Source: Paraniabella defluvii (GTDB lineage Bacteria; Bacteroidota; Bacteroidia; Chitinophagales; Chitinophagaceae). Taken from it: a DNA stretch of 64,000 nt. The notes beneath the pieces were generated by a model. It had not been told where the DNA came from and ran no database searches. It saw nothing but the letters and a program-made list of their open reading frames with translations. Each line of letters starts with the position of its first letter. The first letter of the stretch is position 1. A program made the position numbers and the translations under genes. The stretch covers positions 1,922,001 to 1,986,000 of the forward strand of contig CP079215.1 in assembly GCA_019316985.1 (NCBI GenBank), given 5' to 3'. Of the stretch, positions 54,979 to 64,000 are shown in pieces.

Positions 54979-56428
54979 TTAAAATTCTGCACTTTTAGGT
55001 GTTCTCGGGAAGGCAATTACGTCACGAATATTGCTCATACCCGTAACAAACTGGATCATTCTTTCAAATCCCAGCCCGAACCCGGCATGAGGCACCGTAC
55101 CAAAACGGCGGGTATCCACATACCACCACATTTCTTCCATGGGTATGTTCATCGTTTTCATTTTCTCCAGCAACACATCCAGTCTTTCTTCTCTTTGCGA
55201 CCCGCCTACAATCTCCCCGATTCCGGGCGCCAGTATATCCATAGCGGCTACGGTCTTGCCGTCCTCGTTCAATCTCATATAGAAAGACTTGATTCCTGCC
55301 GGGTAGTCCGTCAATATCACCGGCTTTTTAAAATGCTTTTCTACCAGGTAACGTTCATGTTCGCTTTGCAGGTCCATTCCCCACCCGGTAATGGGGTATT
55401 GAAACTTCTTCTTTTTATTGTGATTGCTGTTGGCTAATATCTCTATTGCCTCTGTATAGGTTAATCTTTGAAACTCGTTATTGATCACAAATTCCAGTTT
55501 CTCAATCAGGCCCATTTCACTGCGCTTGTCCTGCGGCAATTGCTTTTCCTCATCCGCCAGCCTGTTTGCCAGAAAGTCGAGGTCTTCCCGGTTGTTCTCC
55601 AATACATAACGGATGATATACTTAATAAACTCCTCTGCAAGGTTGGCATTGTCTTCCAGGTCATAAAAAGCCATTTCCGGTTCGATCATCCAAAACTCGG
55701 CCAGGTGGCGCGCTGTATTACTGTTTTCTGCCCTGAACGTAGGACCGAAAGTATAGATCTCACCAAAAGCCGTGGCTCCTAATTCTCCTTCCAACTGGCC
55801 ACTTACGGTTAAATTGGTCGATCTTCCAAAGAAATCTTCTTTAAAATTGATAGATCCGTCTTCATTTTTGGGAGTATTTTCGAAAGGTAGGGTGGTTACC
55901 CTGAACATTTCCCCGGCGCCTTCGGCGTCGCTTGCAGTGATGATGGGCGTATGCAAATACACGAATCCTTTATCATTGAAAAACTTATGAACTGCAAATG
56001 CCAGGGCATGCCTGATACGGAAAACAGATGCAAATGTGTTGGTCCTGAAACGCAGGTGTGCTTTTTCCTTAAAAATTCCAGTGAATGCTTTTTGGGTTGC
56101 AGCGGGTAAACTTCTGCATCACTATCTCCCAGTATTTCAATCGATGCTGCTTTCAGCTCCATGGTTTTTGCCCTTTTCCTAAAGAAGGAACGATAGCCCC
56201 GGTAACTTTTAAGGAGGCAGAAGTAGTGATCCTTTTCAAAAGCGATTCATCAAATTTTCCCAGCTCGGCTACAACCTGCAAATTGGTATTGGTGCTTCCA
56301 TCATTTAAAGCTATAAACTGGTTGTTACGAAAAGTGCGTACCCAACCCATTACCGTTACCTCCTGCTCCCGATAGCTTTCGGGATCCTGCGCCAAAAGCG
56401 TTTTAATTTTGATCCTTTTGTTAAACAT
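54979..56428 (-). CDS. asnS: Asparaginyl-tRNA synthetase
   Basis: AsnS charges tRNA-Asn. The anticodon-binding OB-fold shows [20 protein letters not shown] and the catalytic part motif 1 ([14 protein letters not shown]), [19 protein letters not shown], motif 2 ([20 protein letters not shown]) and motif 3 ([20 protein letters not shown]). Two single-base breaks at about 56160 and 56060 disrupt the N-terminal third. The length of about 483 residues is normal. It is followed by a stem-loop and preceded by its own -7 element, so it is monocistronic. Confidence 0.96.
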
Positions 56429-56447
56429 CTCACTTTATTTAGGGCAG

Positions 56448-56455
56448 CAAAGATA
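56448..56455 (-). promoter_or_regulatory. -7 promoter element of asnS (TATCTTTG)
   Basis: An exact TAnnTTTG match on the minus strand, 20 bases before the asnS start and identical to the lysS element. Confidence 0.55.
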
Positions 56456-56549
56456 AGATGAGCAGGCCGTATACCTGATTCTGAGATAAAATGCCAAAAA
56501 ATTTTTAATTTCTTCAAACAGAAAATATAGGGCAGATATACTTCTATCG

Positions 56550-56557
56550 TAATTTTG
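56550..56557 (+). promoter_or_regulatory. -7 element TAATTTTG upstream of the CapA-like gene
   Basis: A full match to TAnnTTTG, 11 bases before the start codon. Confidence 0.5.
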
Positions 56558-56567
56558 TAGTGCTGTT

Positions 56568-57646
56568 ATGAGAAACGCTGCTTTTTTACTTTCTATTTTT
56601 TTGGTGCTCCTGCTCCCAGTATCCTAAGGCGCCCATGGTGGCCGGAACAAAGTCTGTTCCGGAGAAGGATTCACTTATAAGCATTATTGCTGTAGGCGAT
56701 ATGATGCTAGGCAGCAATTATCCCGATCCGAACCGGTTGCCTGGCCGCAACATACTGGATCAGCTAAAAGATACACTTCAGAATGCCGACATCACTATCG
56801 GGAACCTGGAAGGCGTTATTGCCGATTCAACAACCGTCAGCAAGAAATGTAAATCCGGTAAAAACTGCCATGCTTTCCGGATGCCACCGCATTTTGCAGC
56901 TTACTTTAAGGAGGCCGGCTTCGATTTCTTAAGCATTGCCAACAATCATAGCGGCGATTTTGGAGACGAGGGCATTGTACAAACCAAAAAAGCGCTGGAA
57001 GAACAGGGAATTGCATTTTCGGGTCTTAAAAATGATTGTGAAATAGCATTATTGCGGAAAGGAGCTTTGACACTGGCCTTTATTGGTGTGGGGCATGGCG
57101 GCCGGCATATTTATATCAACGATTATAAAAAAATAAGCTCGGTTATTAAAGAAGCCAAAGAGCTGGCCGAGATTGTGGTTATATTTTTTCATGGCGGGGC
57201 AGAGGGCGCCCGCGCAGAAGCTGTTTTAAGAGTGCAGGAAACCAGTTTTAATGAAAGCCGTGGCAACGTGTATGAAATGGCGCACCATTGTATTGATGCG
57301 GGCGCAGATCTGGTCATTGGCAGCGGCCCTCATGTTACCAGGGAATGGAAATTTATAAAGACAAGCTTATTGCCTATAGCCTGGGAAATTTTGCTACCTA
57401 TGGTAATATATCCCTTCATGGGCCAATGGGCTATGCTCCGCTGCTAAAAGTTTACCTGAATAAAAAGGAAATTTTGTAAAAGGCGCTGTTGTTCCCATTG
57501 TTCAAAAGCCCGGAAATACATTGTATCCGGCAACAGATTCGAACAGGCAGGCAATAACCCAGCTGCAGTTTTTAAGCGCACGGGACTTCCCATCCAGTAT
57601 GTTAAACATCAATAATGAAGGATTTTTAACAATTAAAAATTTTTGA
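56568..57646 (+). CDS. CapA-family metallophosphatase-like lipoprotein
   Basis: This protein of about 360 residues resembles CapA, linked to poly-gamma-glutamate or capsule synthesis. The N-terminus MRNAAFLLSIFLVLL runs into a frame break at about 56612; the repaired version continues CSQYPKAPMVAGTK, which looks like a lipobox. Core motifs are IAVGDMMLGSNYPDPNRL, ADITIGNLEGVIAD, FDFLSIANNHSGDFGDEG, ALTLAFIGVGHGGRHIYIND and ADLVIGSGPHVTREWKF. A second break at about 57355 restores AYSLGNFATYGNISLHGP. It stands alone, with no PgsBC partners, so a role in capsule is uncertain. Confidence 0.88.
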
Positions 57647-57672
57647 AGGTTGTTCATTTCTCCCTAATTTCG
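57643..57672 (+). promoter_or_regulatory. rho promoter, TTG-N19-TAATTTCG
   Basis: TTG at 57643-57645 is followed after exactly 19 bases by TAATTTCG, one mismatch from consensus. The TTG overlaps the stop of the upstream gene. Transcription from here gives a leader of about 140 bases before rho. Confidence 0.6.
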
Positions 57673-57680
57673 CAGAAGAA

Positions 57681-57719
57681 ATGACCCGAAGGCTTGTGAT
57701 CATCTCTGCTAATTATTGA
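57681..57719 (+). CDS. Possible leader peptide of 12 residues upstream of rho
   Basis: An ATG right after the putative transcription start opens a short frame encoding MTRRLVIISANY, ending at TGA 57717-57719. There is little room for a ribosome site. It could regulate rho, but chance occurrence cannot be excluded. Confidence 0.25.
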   Translation: MTRRLVIISANY

Positions 57720-57816
57720 TTTTCATTTCAATAAGAGTTCACCAAAAAACAATTTCAATTATTTTTTTGTTAATCAGCATGCTAAAGCCGGTATTTGATT
57801 AATTAAGATTACCCTT

Positions 57817-59513
57817 ATGTATGATATTTTACAATTGAACGACATGCTCGTTCCGGAACTGTTGGATATTGCCGAGCAGTTGAATATTCCTGATGCGAAG
57901 AAATTAGATAAGCAGTCCCTTATTTACCAGATTTTAGATAACCAGGCTATTGCCGGATCTAAAACAACCTCTACGGAAGCTAAACCTAAGAGAAAACGTA
58001 TTGTAAAAGCCACTACCTCTATAGGAACCGAAGAAGCTTTTGTTGAAGACGACGGAACCGGAGAAAAGAGGAAAAATCCAAAAGTGCTTCTTCTGAAAAA
58101 GCCAAAGCCCCGGCTAAAAAAGCCAAGGCTCCGGCTAAAAAGAAAAAAGCAGCCGCTAAAAAGAAGAATCAGCAGAAACAGAAGGTCTTTTTGCTGAAGA
58201 TAAAGGAGTGGAAGAATATTTGGACGAGCCGGGAGACAGCAAGGAAGAGTTCAGCCTCGACCCCGCCACCGCCTCTTTTATAGAGCAGGCCTTTAAGGCA
58301 ACTGAAAAATTCGCCAACCCTGTGCCTGTAGTAATTGAGGAGCCGGTTGTTAAATCGTTTAGCCCGAGAAAAGAAAAAGAAACCGCCTTCAATGTAGAAT
58401 TTGACGGTGTTATCTTAAGCGAAGGTGTATTGGAAATGATGCCTGATGGCTACGGCTTCCTGAGGTCGTCTGACTATAATTATCTTTCCAGCCCCGATGA
58501 TGTGTATGTATCTCCTTCACAGATCAAGCTTTTCGGTTTAAAAACGGGCGATACCGTGCATGGCGCTGTACGCCCGCCGCGGGAAGGTGAAAAATATTTT
58601 GCACTTTTAAAGGTTGATACCATCAACGGTAAAAGCCCCGATGAAGTGCGGGACCGTGTACCCTTCGACTATTTAACGCCTTTATTCCCATACGAGAAGC
58701 TGAACCTGTTTACGCGTCCGTCTGATCTGTCAACCCGTATTATTGATTTATTCACACCGATAGGTAAGGGACAGCGTGGTTTGATTGTAGCACAACCTAA
58801 AACCGGTAAAACAATGTTGTTGAAAGCAGTAGCCAATGCTATTGCAGAAAACCATCCTGAGTGTTACCTGATGGTAGTACTGGTAGACGAAAGACCGGAA
58901 GAGGTAACAGATATGGAAAGAAGCGTAAGAGCCGAAGTAATTGCTTCTACGTTTGATGAACCGGCAGAAAAGCACGTTAAAGTTTCTACGGTGGCCCTGC
59001 AAAAAGCAAAAGACTGGTAGAGTGCGGTCATGATGTAATTATCCTTCTGGACTCTATTACCCGTTTGGCCCGTGCGCACAATACCGTATCGCCTGCTTCA
59101 GGTAAGGTATTGAGCGGTGGTGTTGAAGCGAATGCGATGCAAAAGCCTAAGCAGTTTTTGGCGCCGCCCGTAAAATTGAAAATGGCGGTTCATTAACGAT
59201 ACTGGCTACAGCCCTGATCGATACCGGAAGTAAAATGGATGAGGTGATCTTTGAGGAATTTAAAGGTACCGGTAACATGGAGCTTCAGCTGGACAGAAGA
59301 TTGGCTAATAAGCGTATCTATCCTGCAATTGATCTCACCGCTTCATCTACACGCCGCGACGACCTGTTATTAGATAGAGAGGTATTGCAAAGAATGAATT
59401 TACTGCGTGTTTACCTGGCTGAGATGAAGACAGAAGAGGCGATGTCGGAATTATTGAAGCGTATGAAAGGAACCAAGAGCAACGAAGAATTTTTGGCGAG
59501 TATGAACTCTTAA
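57817..59513 (+). CDS. rho: Transcription termination factor Rho
   Basis: Rho is the hexameric RNA translocase that ends transcription. The N-terminus [20 protein letters not shown] is the Rho_N fold. A long lysine- and alanine-rich insertion of about 100 residues follows ([21 protein letters not shown]), typical of this phylum. The RNA-binding cold-shock fold reads [20 protein letters not shown], the P-loop [20 protein letters not shown], Walker [17 protein letters not shown], and the end [20 protein letters not shown]. Breaks at about 58070, 58170, 59016 and 59162 are single-base. It has its own promoter and a strong terminator. Confidence 0.96.
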
Positions 59514-59532
59514 TTATAAAACATTTATAATT

Positions 59533-59565
59533 AAAGCCCGGTACCGCTAACGTACCGGGCTTTTT
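59533..59565 (+). terminator. Intrinsic terminator after rho
   Basis: A 12-bp stem (aaagcccggtac / gtaccgggcttt) with a seven-base loop and a T run, 20 bases after the rho stop. Confidence 0.9.
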
Positions 59566-59752
59566 AATGCTGCAAAGGAACCGTAATGAAACCGACATGA
59601 TTAAAATTTTCATTTTTATCACACTCCGAAGGAGTCTCCAACGGAGTTCTTTGAACCTTTGTACAGGGTAATGAAAATTTAATCATCAAAGGCACCCCGT
59701 CCGAACGGGTCATCCGGGCGGATATTCGACTAAAATCAATAACCATGTACGA

Positions 59753-61025
59753 ATGAAAACAAGGAAATTTTTTAATTTATATATAGATTCTTACCGCGGC
59801 TTATCAACACCTGCCTGGATGCTGGCCCTGGTAATGCTGATTAACAGAACGGGAGCAATGGTATTGCCCTTCATGGCTATCTATATGCGCAATCACCTGC
59901 ATTTTTCTTTGGAACAAGCCGGTATTGTATTGAGCTGCTTCGGACTGGGCTCCCTATTGGGAAATATTGCGGGAGGTTGGCTTACTGATAAACTAGGTAG
60001 TTTTAAAGTACAGTGCCTGAGCCTGTTCCTGGCAGCGCCTTTGTATATTGTAATCGGCAAACTATATACGGTTGAAGCACTCTCTGCGGGCATTTTCACA
60101 TTGACGTTTATTGCCGACCTGTTCAGGCCGGCAAATTCGGCAGCTATTACCAGCTATGCAAAACCGAAAATTTAACCCGCGCTTTTTCTTTAAACAGGAT
60201 GGCGATCAATCTTGGTTTTTCTTTCGGTCCTTTTTTGGGCGGCCTGCTCGCTGCTATCTCCTACGATCTGTTATTCTGGGGTAATGCTATAGGTTGCCTT
60301 ATGGCAGCTATACTTTTTTACAGCTATTTCAACAAAAGGAAAGGAAGAAATCTTAAATCCGACGTTAGCGTGCTGCCTGCGGAAAACAGTAAAAAGCGTG
60401 CTTCGGCTTACCGGGATAAACCTTATTTGTTTTTCGCTTTTATCTGTATGCTATACTTTATTCCTTTTTGCCAGCTGCTCAATGCCATGCCCTTATTCTT
60501 CGATGAAAAAGCGGGTATGAGTAAAGAGGCTATTGGCACCCTGATGGGCTATAGCGGGTTTATTATCGTGCTTACAGAAATGATAATAGTAAGTATCGTT
60601 CAAAAACGCTTTTCAATTTATAACAGTATTATACTGGGCACTTTGTTTATCATTCCCGGCTTTTTAATTTATCTTTTTACTACCGAGTTATGGGCTTTGT
60701 ACTTTGCTATTTCATTGATCAGTTTATCTGAAATATTGGTTTTACCTTTTACTTCTACAGTAGGCGCTTTGCGCGCAGGGCCTGATAATAAAGGATCTTA
60801 TATGGCCCTCAACTCGCTTGGGTTTTCAATGGCCTTTATTATCACGCCGTTCCTTTCAACCAAAATAATTGACGCCTATGGCTATTATTATTTGTGGTTA
60901 GCCGATGTGCTGTTTATTGTAGCAGCGCTCGGCGGCTTTATTCTTATAAAAGGATGATGCCTTTAAAGGAATATCATATCGCTGCCGAAGACAGTAAAGA
61001 GCCGGCGCTGGAAGAAGCCTGTTAA
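59753..61025 (+). CDS. MFS transporter
   Basis: This is a twelve-helix major facilitator of about 425 residues. The start is MKTRKFFNLYIDSYRGLSTP. Transmembrane segments are clear, such as AWMLALVMLINRTGAMVLPF, LYIVIGKLYTVEALSAGIFT and the loop motif GGWLTDKLGS between helices 2 and 3. One break at about 60172 joins the two halves. A second near 60955 (one A) adds a cytosolic tail ending LKEYHIAAEDSKEPALEEAC, which I prefer because it leads straight into the terminator. The gene is single; family members export drugs or sugars, and the substrate is unknown. Confidence 0.88.
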
Positions 61026-61028
61026 AAT

Positions 61029-61060
61029 AAAACCCGCTTAAAGCGGGTTTTATTTTTTTG
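61029..61060 (+). terminator. Intrinsic terminator after the MFS gene
   Basis: A 9-bp stem (aaaacccgc / gcgggtttt) with a five-base loop, followed by a T-rich run; it probably also stops transcription from the convergent arabinofuranosidase gene. Confidence 0.88.
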
Positions 61061-61068
61061 AATGCTTA

Positions 61069-63032
61069 TTAAGAATATTTAATCCTTATCACGTTAAAAG
61101 AATATCCTTTAACGGTAATTGCCTGCTTTTTACCCGATATTTTCAGATTTATCACTTTCGGGGCTACCGCATCCGGATCCGTAATAGTATTGATCTTATT
61201 CAAATCATCATTTTGCAAAACGGTATGAGCGGCAGTGCTACCCAGCTTTTTTACCCCTTCAAAATTTAATGTGATCTTTTGTTCACCCGGCAGTGCATTC
61301 ACAATTTTTACTATAACTTCTTTTGATGCAGCATCAATGGCGGCAGTAGCATATAAACTGTCTTTGCCATCTATGATCTTATTATCTTGTTGAACAGGTA
61401 TTACTGTTGTTCCTTTGTTTAAAGAATACAATTTTTGCACGTAGTAGCTGGGCGATCCTACTATCTGCAGATTATTAACCCAGATAAGATCGGGCGCCCA
61501 TTGCCAGCCGTCATAATGTGCAAACAGCGGAGCGTAGGAGGCCATCTGTACTACCTCAGCGTTCCGTTCGAGCCCTGTTAAAAACGCGGCCTCAGACAGT
61601 GCCGCCAGCCAGTTACTTTTTACAGCTCCGTTGATATTGGGTACGTGCGATGCGTATTCCCCGGCAAAAACCTTCGATCCGTTTCGGGGTAATTATCATA
61701 GCGGTTGATATTACTGAAAAAGAATTGGGGGCCGGTAATAATGTTCATCTATAAAATCGGTATTCAGCGCACGCAGCCCCGTATTCAATAAGTTAAACCG
61801 CTCACCCACGGGGTCGGTACCCGAGCTCGCAATCAGCTTAATTTGGGGATATTTTGCTTTTAACGCCTCCTGAAAAATTTTGAACCGTTCCAGGTATTGC
61901 GGGCCCCAGTTTTCATTGCCCACGCCCAGCATTTTTAGATGAAACGGCTCGGGATGCCCCATGCTTGCACGCAGTTTACCCCATTTGGTAGTTACAGCTC
62001 CGTTTGCAAACTCTATCAAATCTAATGCATCATCAATATAAGGTTGTATCTGGTCTAACGGCACCACCTCGCCCGAATTGAACTGGCAGGCCATACCGCA
62101 GTTTAAAATAGGCAGGGGTTCAGCGCCTATATCCGCACATAACTGGAAGTATTCAAAGAAGCCCAGGCCAAAGGTCTGGAAATAATCCGGCGCCGGCCGG
62201 TGTGCAAATTCATAATTCCAGCGGTTAATCAACAATTGCCTTTCTTCCAAGGGACCCACTGTTTTTTTCCATTGGTATCTTTGTGCAAGGTCGTAACCTT
62301 CTACAATACAACCTCCAGGAAAACGTATAAACCCCGGCTTCATATCAGCCAGCATCTGCACCATATCTGCCCTCATTCCTCCCGGGCGGTTCTTCCAGGT
62401 ATCGCCGGGAAAAAGAGAAATCATATCCAGGTCAATAATGCCATTACCCTCGAACACCAGCCGCATTGATCCTTTTTCTTCGGTTTGACTGGCCGTAAAG
62501 CTGGCGGCCAGTTTTGACCAGTTGGTTCCTCCGTCAGGTACCATTTCGGTATTACCTATAATTTCTTTATTGGCATTCAGTAATTCTACATACAATTTTA
62601 CCTTACCCGATACCAGCCTGTGTAAAACCGAAAAATCGTAACGCAACCCTTTTTTAATACCCATTCCTCTAAAACCTTCGTTGGTTATTGATAAGGTTCC
62701 CTTAGTTCTATTATTTACAGTAACTCTTACAAAACGCGGATTGGCTGTATGGGCTATACCCCTGTTTTGAATCAATACAGCCCCTTCCTCAGCCGGTTGT
62801 TGCTCTACCTTCCAGCCCATCAGTGGCCTGGTAAATTCAAAAGAACGGTTTTTAACCAACTCCGCATAAATACCTCCATCAGCCCCAAAATTGATGTCTT
62901 CAAAAAAACACCCCACATGGTAGGCTGAATAGGCGCTATAGGCTTGTTTACTGAAACTACAAAAGTCTTTTCCTGGGCCTGCGTGTAACCTCCTATTATT
63001 AGTAACAGTAGTAAAAAAACATTTTTAAGCAT
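61069..63032 (-). CDS. Alpha-L-arabinofuranosidase, GH51, secreted
   Basis: This enzyme of about 654 residues removes arabinofuranosyl side chains. The signal peptide MLKNVFLLLLLIIGGYTQAQ ends at QAQE. An N-terminal carbohydrate-binding-like region (YFEDINFGADGGIYAELVKN after repair of a break at about 62905) precedes the GH51 barrel: IRFPGGCIVEGYDLAQRYQW, the acid/base in LKMLGVGNENWGPQYLER and the nucleophile in AGEYASHVPN (near 61660). The C-terminal beta-sandwich ends FNVIRIKYS. Breaks at about 62905, 61735, 61680 and 61560 are single-base. It is divergently transcribed from a Nudix-type regulator gene, probably its controller. Confidence 0.93.
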
Positions 63033-63127
63033 TTTTTCGTTTTGTTTTTAAGTAGATGATGCAAATCTTTATTTTAGCATTGCCGCAATCGTTGTACAGG
63101 TAAATCAAATTTAATTGTTTTTATGAC

Positions 63128-63148
63128 AAATAAAATCTTTTATTTTTG
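63128..63148. promoter_or_regulatory. Palindrome overlapping a -7 element in the GH51/Nudix gap
   Basis: The arms aaataaaa (63128-63135) and ttttattt (63138-63145) flank TC; the -7 octamer TATTTTTG (63141-63148) overlaps the right arm. The overlap suits autorepression of the Nudix-type regulator. The whole gap is 63033-63189. Confidence 0.5.
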
Positions 63149-63189
63149 CTCTTTATTTTAATCTTTATAACCTTTAATCCATTTTAGCT

Positions 63190-63902
63190 TTGACTAAGGA
63201 GAAGAGATATCAGCATATCACCAAGTTTACCGTAGCGGTAGACTGTATTGTTTTTGGCTTTGATGGAACAAGGCTAAAGATTTTATTGGTAAAACGCGGG
63301 CTGGAGCCCGAAAAAGGAAAATGGAGTTTAATGGGCGGCTTTGTGAACGACAAAGAGAGCGCCGATACAGCGGCTAACCGCATACTTAAAACGCTTACAG
63401 GGCTTGAAGGTATTTACCTCGAACAGTATCATACTTTTTCTTCTCCAGACAGGGACCCGGTACAAAGAACTATTTCGGTTGCTTATTTCGCCCTGATTGA
63501 TATTAATAAATACAAAGAATCCATCAATACTGATTTTGAAGCCCAATGGTTTAATATCAAAGAGTTTCCCAACCTGATTTTTGATCACAACGACATGGTG
63601 CATCTGGCGCAGAAAAAATTACAGTACAAGGCGGCTTCGCATACTATTTTGTTTGAGCTGTTACCAGAGAAGTTTACATTGCCTTTATTGCAAAGTCTTT
63701 TTGAAGATGTTTTTGATACCAGTTTTGATAAGGGTAATTTCAGTCGTAAGATGTTATCCACAAAGCTCCTGATCAAGCAAAAAGAGAAGGACAAAAGCAA
63801 TTCTAAAAAGGAGCTTTTTACTATAAGCTCGACAAAAAGCATTACCAGGAAAACCTGCATAAAATTTTAAAGCTGATTCCCAATCCCAACCAGCTTTTGT
63901 AA
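63190..63902 (+). CDS. Nudix-type (AraR/NrtR-like) transcriptional regulator
   Basis: This protein of about 237 residues has an N-terminal Nudix domain (TVAVDCIVFGFDGTRLKILL, KGKWSLMGGFVNDKESADTA) whose usual GX5EX7REUXEEXGU catalytic box is degraded, since the position is NRILKTLTGLEG, so it senses rather than hydrolyses a sugar nucleotide or sugar. The C-terminal winged helix shows LPLLQSLFEDVFDTSFDKGN and SRKMLSTKLLIKQKEK. One break at about 63812 changes the tail to end LIPNPNQLL. The start is TTG. It is divergent from the GH51 gene, and members of this family regulate arabinose use in Bacteroidota (AraR), so L-arabinose control is a good inference. Confidence 0.9.
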
Positions 63903-63913
63903 GTTATCCCCAA

Positions 63914-63943
63914 AAAAAAAGGAAGCAAATTGCTTCCTTTTTT
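63914..63943. terminator. Bidirectional terminator
   Basis: A stem aaaaaaggaagc / gcttcctttttt with an aaatt loop follows the regulator gene and precedes the end of the gene on the opposite strand. Confidence 0.85.
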
Positions 63944-63954
63944 AATCGTTCTTA

Positions 63955-64000
63955 TTAGCTTTTAGGCTGATCCGCTTCGGCATCGGTTGCGGCTGCTGTT
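63955..64000 (-). CDS. C-terminal tail of a gene running out of the window
   Basis: The minus-strand frame ends TAAATDAEADQPKS at a TAA (63955-63957). Fifteen codons with an alanine- and acid-rich tail are too little to name the protein. Confidence 0.5.
   Translation of the reverse strand, partial: TAAATDAEADQPKS

Noticed and set aside
56568..56625. Early stop in the CapA-like gene taken as a pseudogene mark
   Set aside because: The stop comes from a frame break at about 56612, and the downstream motifs are intact.

Overview
The window comes from a Bacteroidota chromosome, most likely a Chitinophagaceae-type soil or plant bacterium. The evidence is a SusC/SusD pair with a hybrid two-component regulator, outer-membrane beta-barrels with carboxypeptidase-like N-terminal domains, a rho gene with a long charged N-terminal insertion, DUF4382 and DUF2264 proteins, and -7 promoter elements of the TAnnTTTG type instead of sigma70 boxes. 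The genus is inference.

A technical point governs the whole annotation. Most genes here, including adk, lysS, asnS and rho, are split by single-base frame breaks. Nearly every break I resolved is repaired by adding one base to a homopolymer. I therefore treat these genes as intact genes with read errors and give one span per reconstructed gene. Exact protein lengths are uncertain by a few residues around each break.

Layout. 1-5700: end of feoB, an ABC ATPase with a large membrane protein, a lipoprotein, adk, a lipoprotein MsrB and a small unknown protein. 5700-7800: a secreted Gfo/Idh/MocA oxidoreductase and an RNA 2'-phosphotransferase. 7850-12360: an accessory stretch with a REP-like element, short direct repeats, a HEPN/nucleotidyltransferase-fold protein with a 149-residue partner behind a strongly structured leader, two small XRE regulators, an AlbA_2/GHKL regulator and a decayed gene. 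12476-17905: an alginate-export-type porin with a perfect 13-bp dyad upstream, aldose 1-epimerase and an outer-membrane beta-barrel receptor. 17912-28000: a roughly 1,900-residue alpha-2-macroglobulin with an internal TonB-plug domain, a TlpA-like thioredoxin protein and a LytS/LytTR two-component pair. 28198-33801: lysS, an FMN glutamate-synthase-like protein and a GH29 fucosidase. 33862-37887: a DUF4382 lipoprotein, then an operon of a basic secreted protein, a beta-barrel protein, a response regulator and a histidine kinase. 38309-53744: a polysaccharide utilisation locus with an oxidoreductase, DUF2264, GH88, SusD, SusC, a hybrid two-component regulator and a heparinase II/III-like lyase. 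54061-64000: dienelactone hydrolase, asnS, CapA-like protein, rho, an MFS transporter, GH51 arabinofuranosidase and a divergent Nudix-type regulator, plus the tail of one more gene.

How parts work together. In the utilisation locus the lyase and GH88 predict a uronic-acid-containing glycan. SusCD import the oligosaccharides and the hybrid regulator senses them. A conserved direct-repeat site (two GGGGT-type half-sites exactly 21 bp apart) lies upstream of both susC and the lyase gene, in the same orientation. It is the best candidate operator for that regulator and the strongest new regulatory observation in the window.
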